Assembly: GCA_037176905.1 (NCBI GenBank)
Contig: JBBBWG010031419.1
Coordinates: 120,908 to 184,907 of the forward strand
Origin: Azolla pinnata
Taxonomy: Eukaryota; Streptophyta; Polypodiopsida; Salviniales; Salviniaceae
Direction: 5' to 3'
Length of the DNA: 64,000 bases
In this document: positions 14,006-24,319 of the stretch, piece after piece
Layout of the letters: every line of letters begins with the position of its first letter
Numbering within the stretch: position 1 is the first letter of the stretch
Program-made: the position numbers and the translations under genes
The notes under the pieces: generated by a model
Told to the model about the DNA's origin: nothing
Databases searched by the model: none
What the model saw: the letters and a program-made list of their open reading frames with translations, nothing else

Positions 14006-14123
14006 TAGTCATTATAAATCGCAACGTTGGAATCTATTAGTCATTGTAAATCGCATCGTTGGAATCCATTAGTCAATGTAAATCGCATGGTTGGAATCTA
14101 TTAAATCGCATTGTTGGAATCTG
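14006..14123. repeat. 32-bp tandem repeat, about 3.7 copies
   Basis: Imperfect copies of a unit containing TAAATCGCA and GTTGGAATC start at about 14006, 14038 and 14070, with a shortened copy at 14099. It lies in the spacer downstream of the SFI1-like gene. No coding or RNA function is evident. Confidence 0.8.
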
Positions 14124-14329
14124 ACAACAAAGAAAAACGACGATGCACGACAAACAATCTGATCGGGATTGAAAGAACTCCATCTCACCCAATCGGTCGT
14201 GGGGCATATCAGCTACCATGACCATCGATTTGGACGCGATTGATGATCATCGATCAAATCTATGTGTGCTCGAGGATTGAGAAACAGATCAGAATAATCG
14301 CTTGTATAATCCACGACACAGTAAAAAAA

Positions 14330-14520
14330 AATGTACGTAAGTACGTAAGTACGTACGTACGTATGTATGTCTGGTACGTACGTACGTACGTATGTATGTA
14401 TGTGTGTGTGTGCATGTGTGTATGTGTGTGTATGTATGTATGCGTGCGTATGTGTGTGTATGTGTGTGTGCGTGTGTGTATTGTATGTGGGCATGTGTGT
14501 ATACACATGTGTCATGGTAG
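14330..14520. repeat. GTAC/TATG/TG microsatellite
   Basis: A long run that moves from GTAC units through TATG to TG dinucleotides. The apparent open frames on both strands, rich in Tyr-Val-Cys or Thr-His, are artefacts of the simple repeat. Confidence 0.95.
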
Positions 14521-14770
14521 GTATGTGTGCAGTTGGGTCTTCTTTCCTCCCCTGCGCTTCAGGTAAACATCATCAGGATTCAGTGCCCATCTTCAATTTC
14601 TCTACGATCACATCGAAGCAGCAGGTGGGAAACTCGGAAGAGAGCATTTGGCGGATTGTGGTATTCCTGGTTCCATGGTTTGTGATCCACTTTTCATGCA
14701 CATGCCCAAACCTAGGGCTCAGTACTGCTACTACTGCATTAAGCTCGAGGGTTCTCAGTCTTGAAGATGA

Positions 14771-14982
14771 ATACCCTAATGTTGTTTAAGGGTTCTGCTT
14801 TGATGGTGGTAGTGATGATGATGCCTGAAGGATGCTAGGAAGCACAGGATCCTGGAGAATGCATTAGAATAGACTGAGATAAATACCCTAATATTGTTTA
14901 AGGGTCCTGCTTTGATGGTGGTGGTGATGATGCCTGAAGGATGCTAGGAAGCACAGGATCCTGGAGAATGGATTAGAATAGA
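14771..14982. repeat. Tandem duplication, period 112 bp
   Basis: Two near-identical copies begin at 14771 and 14883, each starting ATACCCTAAT and containing GGATGCTAGGAAGCACAGGA. The first copy carries three extra GAT-type bases. It is a local duplication in non-coding sequence. Confidence 0.85.
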
Positions 14983-15011
14983 CATCTATATACTTGTGTT
15001 GACAGACAATG

Positions 15012-15850
15012 TCTACGGTGGTGGAAAAGATGAACATACATGCTCCAACGTCCAAGCATGGACTTGTGGCATTCGAACTGGATCACATTCTATCAGACCT
15101 TCAGTCAGCTCTCAATCTTTCACAACATGGGAACATGAAGCTTTATGTTTGCTCTCTACATTCCTGTCGTTCGTGAAAGTCGGTGCCTTTTTGGAGATGG
15201 AAGGCAGCAACTAAAACACACAATTGATGAATCTGAACCTGTATGGCTTACAGTGAAACGTTTTTCAAACTATGCCTGAATGGATTCAAATTCTAAATAC
15301 GGCACTGATGTGTTCTATTCAAGCTTAGGATATCTGTATGTATCATGGAATTCGTTTGGCGACCTTCTTCCCACCTAAAAATGGAGGAAAGGGGAACCAC
15401 ATTTGAATTGACAGTTGCAGAAATGTTCTCATCAAGCCTGATCAACAGAATTTGGGAAGCAGCTCATAAATTGGCTTCTCTCTGACATGTATCATTGCCC
15501 CACTCAAAGTGACTAATTTTCTCATTGCCTCTTTCTGACCATCACTCTTGACAGTACTCTCTACTACGTCTAGTATATATGACATATGGTGGATATACTT
15601 CGTGCATACTCGCTTTTGAAGGCCAACATTTGAGGTTAAGCTGTTTGGAACTGATGAATTTGGCCATGGAATTGAACATCTAGACGTTGTTCTTCGTAAA
15701 GGGGAAACCTCAACATTGAGTTGGATTTTTCATTTTTGGATGATGAAGGGAAGAATTATTTAGGTTCCACGAATGATGAAAACGAGCAGCTGATGATAAG
15801 CTCAAACTCACATGCCTTTTGCATTCGGTTTAAAATAGAGATTGAATGTT
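15012..15850 (+). pseudogene. Probable decayed gene of unknown family
   Basis: Several blocks read like protein but are not in one frame. Near 15020-15170 a frame gives KHGLVAFELDHILSDLQ and on to LYVCSLHSC before a stop. Near 15625-15835 two frames together give a plausible stretch (FEVKLFGTDEFGHGIEHLDV, then NIELDFSFLDDEGKNYLG), with a frame change near 15710. Stops and frame changes lie between the blocks, and I see no splice plan that restores one frame. I do not recognise the family. It could instead be a gene with unrecognised introns or a sequencing error, or the protein-like look could be chance. Confidence 0.35.
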
Positions 15851-16038
15851 GATGTCAATGCTTTTGAGTGAAGCAAATTCGGAAAATTGGGATGAGAACA
15901 GAAAAGCAATACACTGTCGAGTCTAAATATAATGTGTAAATGATCATTAGTATGACAGAAGGAAACACATTGAGAACGATTTGGTGATTTGGACTTTTTT
16001 TTTCTATTATTGCAGAGAAATACGTGTGAAGAAATTCA

Positions 16039-17002
16039 ATGGAATCTGATACTGGAATTGGCTTAGTAGCTGCAGCACAACAAATTTCTGAACTAGAACA
16101 GCTAGTGGATTCTCTCTCCAAGAAAATAAAGGCACATATGTTCATTCTGATAAATATCTTAAGCTATAAACAATCTTCTGGAATATCTTGTTATTAGTTC
16201 AAATACAATTCATTACATAGGGGAAGTATTGCCAATCATGTGACAAAAAATTGTGATGGTTTATGTTATTATAGGACCTTGAAGCAGAAAATTCTGGTTT
16301 GCGAGATTCAGTTAGCATGCTGAAGAAGGTTTTGCCTATTCCTTCAACCGTTTAATATTTATATGTTTTCCGGAACATCTAATAACTGACACTGAATGTG
16401 ATTTATAGGATAGAAATTATAGAAGGTTCGCTAAAGCTGAAACCCTTCAACCCAGTCCAAAAGAGACGACAAAGTCTTCATATTATTCTGGTATGCTCTG
16501 AATTGCAAGTGCACATTACGAGAAGCTAGATAGTAAAAAGAATCTTGTTTGTCTGGAAATTCCTGAAGTTGACGGTTTTTATTGTTTATCATAGTGAATA
16601 AACCAGATATTGAGGTGATCTCGCTAGAGAACACGGTAAACGCATGTGCACCAAATGTTAGGCCAGATGAAGAGGAAACCCAGGACAAAGAACTGGACCA
16701 TTTGATGAACAATGCTTTAGACATTTTCTCTGTATCAGAGATGAAACAGAGGAAAGGTAAAGGCACATGTTTAAGTTGAACTTTAGTTGAGTTTAGCATT
16801 GTTTCAGCGTATTTTCAATGGCTCCAAGTATTTTTTGCAGGTGACCTTTCACATTACTGCCAGAAGCATGTGGCCTTGAAACTCACATATCAAGGTGAAA
16901 GGTACTTTGGATGTATATAAATTTTCTTTTTCCTGCAACGACTGTTTTTGCTATTTCCCTACATGTGATTTTGATGCATGCAGGAATGACATAGCTTTTG
17001 TT

Positions 17003-17033
<31 letters not shown>

Positions 17034-20000
17034 CTGTGTGCATTTATGTATCTATGGGATTCAGGCATGCCCCATCAATGTGCTTAGACATCGTCTAGTA
17101 AGCTGCTTTTTTGGATAAATTTCTGTCGAGGCAGTGATATGCATTGATGCGGGCTGGATTTGTGTTTATGTAGGTATTGCTTTGTCCATGGAAGAAGGCA
17201 TTGACTTTTACTATTTGTTGCTTTAAAATCACGTATCTGACAAAGATATAAAACAATTTGCATGGGTATAATGCCTTCAAAATTTATATATATTTCTGTT
17301 AAAACCCGTTTCCAAATGATTATATTTTCTATTTTCGTAAAGAGAACACTCTTTCTGGGAACATAAAGGTGATAAGGTGTTGCATGGAAGCTAGATCTGG
17401 TTTTTTATAAATACAAGTATTCATACATGGGAATGGAATAAATGAACATGAATGTAACTATACCGCAATATGTTCTTTGAATTTCATTTGTAATACATTA
17501 CTGCAGATTTCATGGGTTCGCATCAGAAGCAAGCAATCAGAGAACAGTTGAGGTATTTGTATAGATATTTGGCTCCAAAAGCTATGCGAATTGCATCTCC
17601 AATCTCACAATTAAGCTCAAGGCACAATGTGAATTGTTTAGAGCTATTCAGCTGGATTGGTTTTCCAAGAAATATATAATTAGAAAGTGGGCTCTTTTGG
17701 ATTTGTATAGTTTATCACAAGTACAGTTAATATTTTCTTGTGCTTTTGTTGAGAAACTGTATTTGTTATGAAATCATATATGTTAAAGCTTTAACTAGAG
17801 GACCAGTTTCATTTTCAGTGCAATATTCTGGCTAAACCTCGTGTACATGCAAATGTTCTAATGGTAATTAGCATTAAAGCTTCACAAGTATGGCATGCCT
17901 ATTAATTTCTGTTTTCTTTTCTTTCTTTCCTCAGTCGGAATTATTTATTGCTTTAGAAAAGACAAAACTAATGACAGGAGGCCGTGTAGAGGCAAAATAT
18001 ACACGATGTGGTCGAACAGATAAAGGTGTTTCAGCCAATGGCCAGGTTCAATTCTTTTGCACAGGGATCATAATAGAGTACCATCATATATATCTAATCA
18101 TGTCTCAGTTTCAAATTGGATATACTTATTCTTACGGTTCTAAAGGTGGTGGTTTTATTTCATATGGCATATGTATGAACAGGTCATTGCTCTTTTATTA
18201 CGTTCATATCGCAAGGGTCCTGATTGTGATGCACCAGTTTCGATGACTGAAGAAGATAGAGTTATTGCTGCGATAGCAAGTCGTTCCCAAGAGTATGAAT
18301 TTGCAAAATTGCAAGGTAGATACTCTTATATCAATCCTACCAACAAATTTGTGAATGCTTAGGTACCTACATGCAGTTCTGTTCTCTTATTCAAAAATTG
18401 AAGGCAATGATGTCTTTAAAGGTTATTAGAGATGATTACAATCCGAGTTGAGATGAAAATAGAGAATTAAGCAGTGTCTGCAACAATTTCCGAATTTGTT
18501 TGTAGATGGTGATGAAATAGATTATGTTGGGGTACTAAATCGAGCCTTGCCTATGGATATTCGTGTTGTTGGCTGGTGCTATGTTCCTTGGAATTTCCAT
18601 GCTAGGTATGTAGCCTACAAAAGTGATTTTTCTTTGATATGCATTCTCATGTTGATACTAAAAGAATGAGAAACGTGATAAGATTTAGGGTTTAACTTGG
18701 GTCATCAATGTGTAAAAGAAAAAGAAAAACTTCCTTCAAGTTAATGGCTAGATATGATAAATTATGGTTTTCCAAATCATTATAGTTGTTTTCCAGGTTT
18801 AGTTGCTTATCAAGAGAGTACAATTTCATTTTCATAAATGATGGCCTTGACATCGAGGTAAGTACCGCCATATCCTGTCTATGTTTAACATCCATATAGT
18901 ATGAAGTGACACAAGGTATTCAACTGGACATACAGGCAATGAGAGTTGCTGCTGGCAAGTTCAAAGGGGAACATGACTTCAGAAACTTCTGCAAAATGGA
19001 TGCCGATAATGTCCATAACTATAGACGTGAAATTCTACAGTTTGAAATCATTCCTGTTGATGGGTAAGTTATATGTTATAAGTCACAGAATTTATTTGAT
19101 TCAAATTCGACTGTTTGACCCGAAAATTCCCAAAGCTCTGTGGAGATTGTGGCTTTTCCTTATGTATTTATCTTTGTATATAATTGACTGGTCATATAAA
19201 TACAATGGTGTAGCCACATGATAGAAAATCACTGCTTATCTTCAGGCTGATCAGTTTGGTTAATTTTCTGACATGAGACGTTTGCAAATTTTCAGCCGTC
19301 AATTGTCATAGCTCATGTCCTATGTATTTCCTGGAAACAGAGTTTACTTATTTGAATCCAAACATTGAGATATAAGAATTTCTGAGCTCACAGCATAATA
19401 TGCAGTAGCAACTTATTTCAGCTTATCTACAAGTGTTAGGTTTGTTGATCTTGATGTTATCTAACTTTCTAATATCATATTCTTACATGTTTCTAGGCTA
19501 CCCTAACGCAAAGATTTGTTTGTGAGATGCTAGATGGAATGGCACCAATCTATGGATGTTTCGTGTCAAGGGGACTGCCTTTTTGTGGCATCAAGTACGA
19601 TGTATGGTTGCAGTTCTCTTCATGGTTGGCGAAAGGAAGGAAAGCCCATCGGTAATCTCTGTCCATAAATCAGTGCCATTGCAGTGCTTTTGGATGCTGA
19701 TCACTCATATAATAATTAGACGTGGAAGAAAGGCTGATTTTTCTCATGTTGCAGATAGTCGATGAATTGTTGGATGTTGAAAAAGTAAAAAGAAAGCCAC
19801 AATATCTTATGGCTTCAGAAACTTGCCTTGTGCTACAATCCTGTGAGTTCAAGGGTGTATCATTCTATTGCCCACCAGGTAAAGATGTCTTTTTAAGAAT
19901 TTAGCTTTGCATGAGTCAATGCAGCTAACACTGCTATGAATAAATTTGAAAACTGTTTGCTTACAGTAAGAGAATATGGAAATTGTTAAAAAATCACCCC

Positions 20001-20668
20001 TGGGATGCCAAATACGTAAATAAATAATGAGTCAATGAAGGATACTCATTAGCTCTCACTTACCGAGTATGCATATGCTCATAACAAATGTTTAACTCAA
20101 GACTTTCTAATGAGTACTTAAATAAAAGCTTTGATGGTTTCGAAGGATTTAGGGAGGTCTCTTTTGGTTAGAAGCTATGATCGACAATAGAACGACACAT
20201 TAATACAACGATTTGCTATGCCTCTAAATTTCCTATAGTAGATGGCTCTGAGGGTTTGGATAAGCTCGATAATATTTCTGATCTTTGCTATATTTGTGAG
20301 AATGATAATTCAGGATCTGTGAGATCACTTCATTTGCATTACAAGAACATGGTTAGAGAACGTGTGCTTGCGGCGGCGATGCTCAATCATGCTTATGGTC
20401 AGTTTCACATCTATGATGCTTCCGAAAATTTCGAAGAGACCGCATGGAAAGAGACCCCACATGTTCCTCTTGCTGATCGTCCAACTGAACGTGAGTTCGC
20501 AACCCAAAAATTATCTAAATTTGTTACCAGTTCAGTATACAGTAGCAAAAATTTGTTTTTCTCAAATAAAATGATGAGTCTAACATGATGTCTTTTTTTC
20601 ATTGCTATGAAGCTACCTACGAGGAACGACGAATCAAGTTACTTCAAAAAAACCAAGCAAAACCATGA
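16039..20668 (+). CDS. PUS3: tRNA pseudouridine synthase, PUS3/DEG1 type
   Basis: A TruA-family enzyme expected to convert uridine 38/39 in the tRNA anticodon stem-loop to pseudouridine. Sixteen exons join in frame to 532 aa: 16039-16131, 16275-16328, 16409-16490, 16595-16756, 16841-16901, 17507-17552, 17935-18045, 18183-18315, 18506-18605, 18797-18857, 18936-19063, 19422-19439, 19534-19651, 19755-19878, 20239-20490 and 20613-20668. The N-terminus is a short coiled coil (EQLVDSLSKKIK, then DLEAENSGL). The catalytic motif CGRTDKGVSA places the nucleophilic Asp at about residue 195. LTYQGERFHGFASE matches the TruA substrate-pocket strand, and KGTAFLWHQVRCM is the family's C-terminal signature. 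The tail is basic. The start is the first ATG that gives the coiled coil. Intron 1 seems to use a GC donor and exon 12 is only 18 bases. The assignment as PUS3 rather than another TruA paralogue rests on motif similarity. Confidence 0.93.
17005..17040. repeat. TG dinucleotide microsatellite in a PUS3 intron
   Basis: A run of TG units in the intron between exons 5 and 6 of the pseudouridine synthase gene. Confidence 0.95.
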
Positions 20669-20679
20669 TACGAAGAAGG

Positions 20680-20987
20680 GAACTTCTTATATTGGAAATC
20701 TCCTTTTTGTGCAGGAAATCTCCATAGGAATTTTCCCAAAATCTTTTGTGTTTTCTATACGATGGGTAACTTGAAATTTCTACAATGGAAATCCCCGTTT
20801 TGTGCAGGAAATCTCTATAGGAATTTACTCAAAATCTTTTGTGTTTTCTATACGATGGGTAACTTGAAATTTTCTACAGTGGAAATCTCCTTTTTGTGCA
20901 GGAAATCTCTATAGGAATTTACTCAAAATCTTTTGTGTTTTCTATACGATGGGTAACTTGAAATTTTCTACAATGGAAATCTCCTTT
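20680..20987. repeat. About 93-bp tandem repeat running into an assembly gap
   Basis: Just after the PUS3 stop are about 3.3 copies of a unit containing GATGGGTAACTTGAAATT, with that marker at 20761, 20854 and 20948. Copies differ at few positions. The array is cut by a run of Ns, so its true length is unknown. Confidence 0.9.
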
Positions 20988-21087
20988 NNNNNNNNNNNNN
21001 NNNNNNNNNNNNNNNNNNNNNNNNNNNNNNNNNNNNNNNNNNNNNNNNNNNNNNNNNNNNNNNNNNNNNNNNNNNNNNNNNNNNNNN
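20988..21087. other. Assembly gap of exactly 100 N
   Basis: One hundred Ns between a 93-bp tandem array and a TATG/TGCA simple repeat. The round size suggests a placeholder for a gap of unknown length. Protein readings that cross it are meaningless. Confidence 0.98.
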
Positions 21088-21390
21088 CGCACATGTACAC
21101 AAGCATGCATGCACATACATGCGGGCACGCACATACACATACGCACATGTACACATGCATGCATACATGTATGTATGTCTATGCCGGCATATATGTATGT
21201 ATGTGTGTGCATGCATGTATGTATGCATGTGCATGCATGTGTGTGTGCATGTATGTATGTATGTATGTGTGCGTGCGTGTGTGCATGTATGTGTGCCTGG
21301 ATGTATGTATGTATGTGTGCGTGCATGTATGTATGTGTGCGTGCATGTATGTATGTGTGCATGCATGTATGTATGTGTGTATGTGTGGGC
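21088..21390. repeat. Alternating purine-pyrimidine repeat upstream of PRP38A
   Basis: About 300 bases of CACA, TGCA, TATG and TGTG units, strictly or nearly alternating purine and pyrimidine. It ends about 50 bases before the PRP38A start codon, so it occupies the likely promoter or 5' UTR. Open frames on both strands are repeat artefacts. Confidence 0.93.
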
Positions 21391-21437
21391 TAGGGCGAGT
21401 CGTGAGAGTTCTCTGAGCGAAGCAGCTCCGAGCGGCC

Positions 21438-24319
21438 ATGGCGAATCGCACAGACCCCGCCGCGCGAAGCGTCCATGGAACCAACCCTCAGAACCTCGTG
21501 GAGAAGATCCTCCGCTCCAAGATCTACCAGAACACCTACTGGAAGGAGCAATGCTTCGGCCTCACAGGTACTTTCCCTCTGCCCGGCTCCTCGGATTTTC
21601 TTGCGGGCCTCCGATTGGATCGTATGTCGCACCTTCCGGAAGGAACAATCGTGTACGCACACACAGAGAGAGATCATTGACCTCCATGGGAAATCGAATA
21701 TGCTCCATGTTATGGAGATGACCTGTTCGACTTGTATTTTGATGCTGGCCCTGTAAAAACCCTGCAGCCTGAGATATATATATATATATTGAGAGAGAGA
21801 AATGGAGATATTTCCTATCAACTATAGGAATTTGAAGGGGCAATGCCTATTGCTGTCTGCTAAAAAATCATGTCGATGTGCATGATTCAAATATATCTCT
21901 TTGCATGCTAAAGTGCATGATTCAAATATGCTTAATGCTCCTGTGGTGCCATGCGGCTGGAAGGGGACCGACTCATAGTATTTCCCTGAGGTTGTTATAT
22001 CATCAACTGAGTTTCTCCAACATCGTGATGGACATCTGTATGCTAGAAACACGCCAAGGGTTTTGAAGATGAAATTTGTTACGTTGGTTCTTCTTTTGCC
22101 TTTTCGTTTGCTTCTTTCCATAACTACTGAGGTAGAGCATGCCAGCTTCATTCCCATGATACCTTGATAGGCAGCACTTCATAAACATTATACTGGAAGA
22201 GTATTGGTGCATGCACAGATAATGAGTTTGAAAGGGGGGAAGCTAAATAATGAAAGCGTTCATATTCAAAGACTTCCCATGTCAAGATTCAGTGGCATAC
22301 TTTATTCGAAGTGATGTGTCATAAACACCCATTTTCATCTTGCGTTAATAAATATTCTATGAAATCCATCAATGTTATCGCATCCCAAAATCTTCATCTT
22401 ATTTCGTTTTTGTTCTGTTGGCTGTTGCAGCTGAAACTCTAGTAGATAAAGCAATGGAAATTGATCATTTTGGGGGAACTTTTGGTGGAAATCGGAAGGC
22501 AACTCCTTTCATGTGTCTTACTCTGAAAATGCTACAAATCCAACCGGAGAAGGAAATAGTGGTCGAATTCATAAAGAATGATGATTACAAGTGTGTATGC
22601 GACTATATTAACAATTGTTTTGATCATATTGCTGTCAATATTTCAGCAGGCACAAAGAACTGAAATACTCATGGTAAATGCAGGTATGTTAGAATCTTGG
22701 GTGCGTTTTACTTGAGATTGGTTGGCAAAGCAACAGATGTCTATCAATATTTGGAACCTTTGTATAATGACTATAGAAAGCTCCGCCGGAAGAATGCAGA
22801 TGGAAGTAAGTTTTGACACAAATTGCTCAAATGTATAATTTATGTTCTGCAGCTGATATTTTGTTTAACTTTCAGCTTTCTCCCTATGCCATGTTGATGA
22901 GTTCATCGATGAGCTCTTAATTTCTGATTATAGTTGTGATATTGCACTACCTCGGTTACCAAAAAGGTAATTTCCTTGTTGAAACTAAGCCTGAAACGGT
23001 TTTTAATGGGGTTTGTTGAATGTTTCTGTATTACATATGGAGCTATATATTTTAAGACGTTTGTTCTTCTTTTGTTATTCCAGATGGACTTTGGAGGTCA
23101 ATGGTGCCCTGGAGCCTCGACGCAGTGCACTAGAGGATGACTTTGAAGATGAAGAAGAGAAAGAGGATGAAGAAGATGCGACAGCAGCTTTGAATAATCT
23201 AGATTTAGAGAGGGTATGTCTATTAATGGGTGTTGAATAGATATAATGCAATGCACTGACCCTAGTTGAATATTGAATGCTAAATCTAACAAACAGACGT
23301 AAGTGAACTTGATGGCCTGACTGAATGTGCAATCGCAGGAACGACGAAAAAGTCCTCAAAAGAATCGAGACAGAGATTACAGGTGACTTTTCTTCTCATC
23401 ATTATGCAAAAGTTTAGCACCAAAAGATTTAAAGAACGCATATATCAATGGGTAGGTATTTGAATGTCCGTTTTTTGCAGGGATAGAGAAAGAGGGCGTG
23501 ACCGAGATCGAGAACGGGACCGGGACCGTGAGAGAGACAGGGACAGGGACAGGGACAGGGACAGAGACAGGGACAGAGACAGGGACAGGGACAGGGATAG
23601 GGACAGAGAGAGAGACAGGGACAGGGACAGAGATAGGGATAGGGATAGGGACAGGGACAGGGATAGGGATAGGGACAGGGACAGGGATAGAGATCGTGAT
23701 CGTGATCGTGACCGTGATCGTGACCGTGATCGAGACCGGCTTAGGGAAAGGGACCGTGACAGGGATTACTACAGGTGATAAATCATGTTCATCTCCATTT
23801 CCAGGGCGTTTATTCTAAAACTACCTAAAGTTATTGTTTCAAAGCTTGCAAGTAAAATCCTCGTTAAAAATGAGTTCATTGTTTAAATTGAATAGGGACC
23901 GGGAGAAGGACAGGGACTACTACAGAGAAAGGGATAGAGATAGGGATCGAGATCGAGATCGTGATCGTGATCGAGATCATCACAGGAGAGAGCGAGATAG
24001 AGACTATGATAATAGACATAGAGATAGGCATCGTAGCAAGTCTCGTAGTAGAGAGAGAGAACGAGAGAGATCGGTATCACCAGATACTGAGAGAAAGAGA
24101 AGGCATCGCAGTTCTAGCCCTGTCAAGAGACATGAGGATGATGATAGTGGGGTTCTTGAAGAGGGAGAACATCGTGTCGACGTAGACAATGAAGATAAGA
24201 AGAAAAAGAAGAAATCGAAGAAAGAGCCAGCTGCTGACGGTACCGATCATCCGGATCCCGAAATCGCAGCTGCAAACAAGCTAAGAGCAGAGTTGGGATT
24301 GAAACCACTACGGGTTTAG
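21438..24319 (+). CDS. PRP38A: Pre-mRNA splicing factor PRP38A
   Basis: Core spliceosomal protein of the tri-snRNP/B complex that works with MFAP1 and SNU23 before spliceosome activation. Eight exons join in frame to 464 aa: 21438-21567, 22431-22590, 22684-22805, 22876-22966, 23084-23213, 23339-23382, 23481-23774 and 23896-24319. The PRP38 domain covers about residues 1-180 ([60 protein letters not shown]). An acidic stretch follows, then residues 225-323 are almost pure Arg-Asp/Arg-Glu dipeptides. An RS-like segment, a Lys-rich stretch and a tail with [14 protein letters not shown] complete it. The start ATG is the first in frame and lies just after a simple repeat. The extreme RD tract is coded by a hexanucleotide repeat and probably varies in length. 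Confidence 0.95.
21878..21930. repeat. Short direct repeat in PRP38A intron 1
   Basis: The string TGCATGATTCAAATAT occurs at about 21878 and again at about 21914. It looks like a small local duplication. I checked for snoRNA boxes and did not find a convincing C/D pair. Confidence 0.6.
23481..23774 (+). repeat. Coding hexanucleotide repeat (GACAGG/GATAGG)
   Basis: Exon 7 of PRP38A is built almost entirely from GACAGG, GATAGG and GATCGT hexamers that encode Arg-Asp dipeptides. Exon 8 opens with a related block. Both exons contain a DYYR segment, so exon 8 may have arisen from duplication of exon 7 or part of it. Confidence 0.9.

Larger units (their letters stand above)
13355..16038. other. 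Spacer between the SFI1-like and PUS3 genes
   Basis: After the SFI1 stop there is AT-rich sequence that probably includes a 3' UTR and a poly-T run near 13858. The 32-bp repeat, the microsatellite, the 112-bp duplication and the possible decayed gene follow. I see no intact gene or RNA gene here. Confidence 0.7.

Noticed and set aside
14213-14566. Open frames rich in Tyr-Val-Cys or Thr-His
   Set aside because: They are translations of the TG/TATG microsatellite. The same explanation covers similar frames at 20919-21484.
20680-20987. CRISPR-like array
   Set aside because: The 93-bp copies are directly adjacent with no unique spacers, in a plant nuclear genome. The 33/38-bp array at 39115-39830 fails for the same reason.
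21840-21960. C/D-box snoRNA in PRP38A intron 1
   Set aside because: A repeated ATGATTCAAATAT drew attention, but no properly spaced C and D boxes with a terminal stem could be found.
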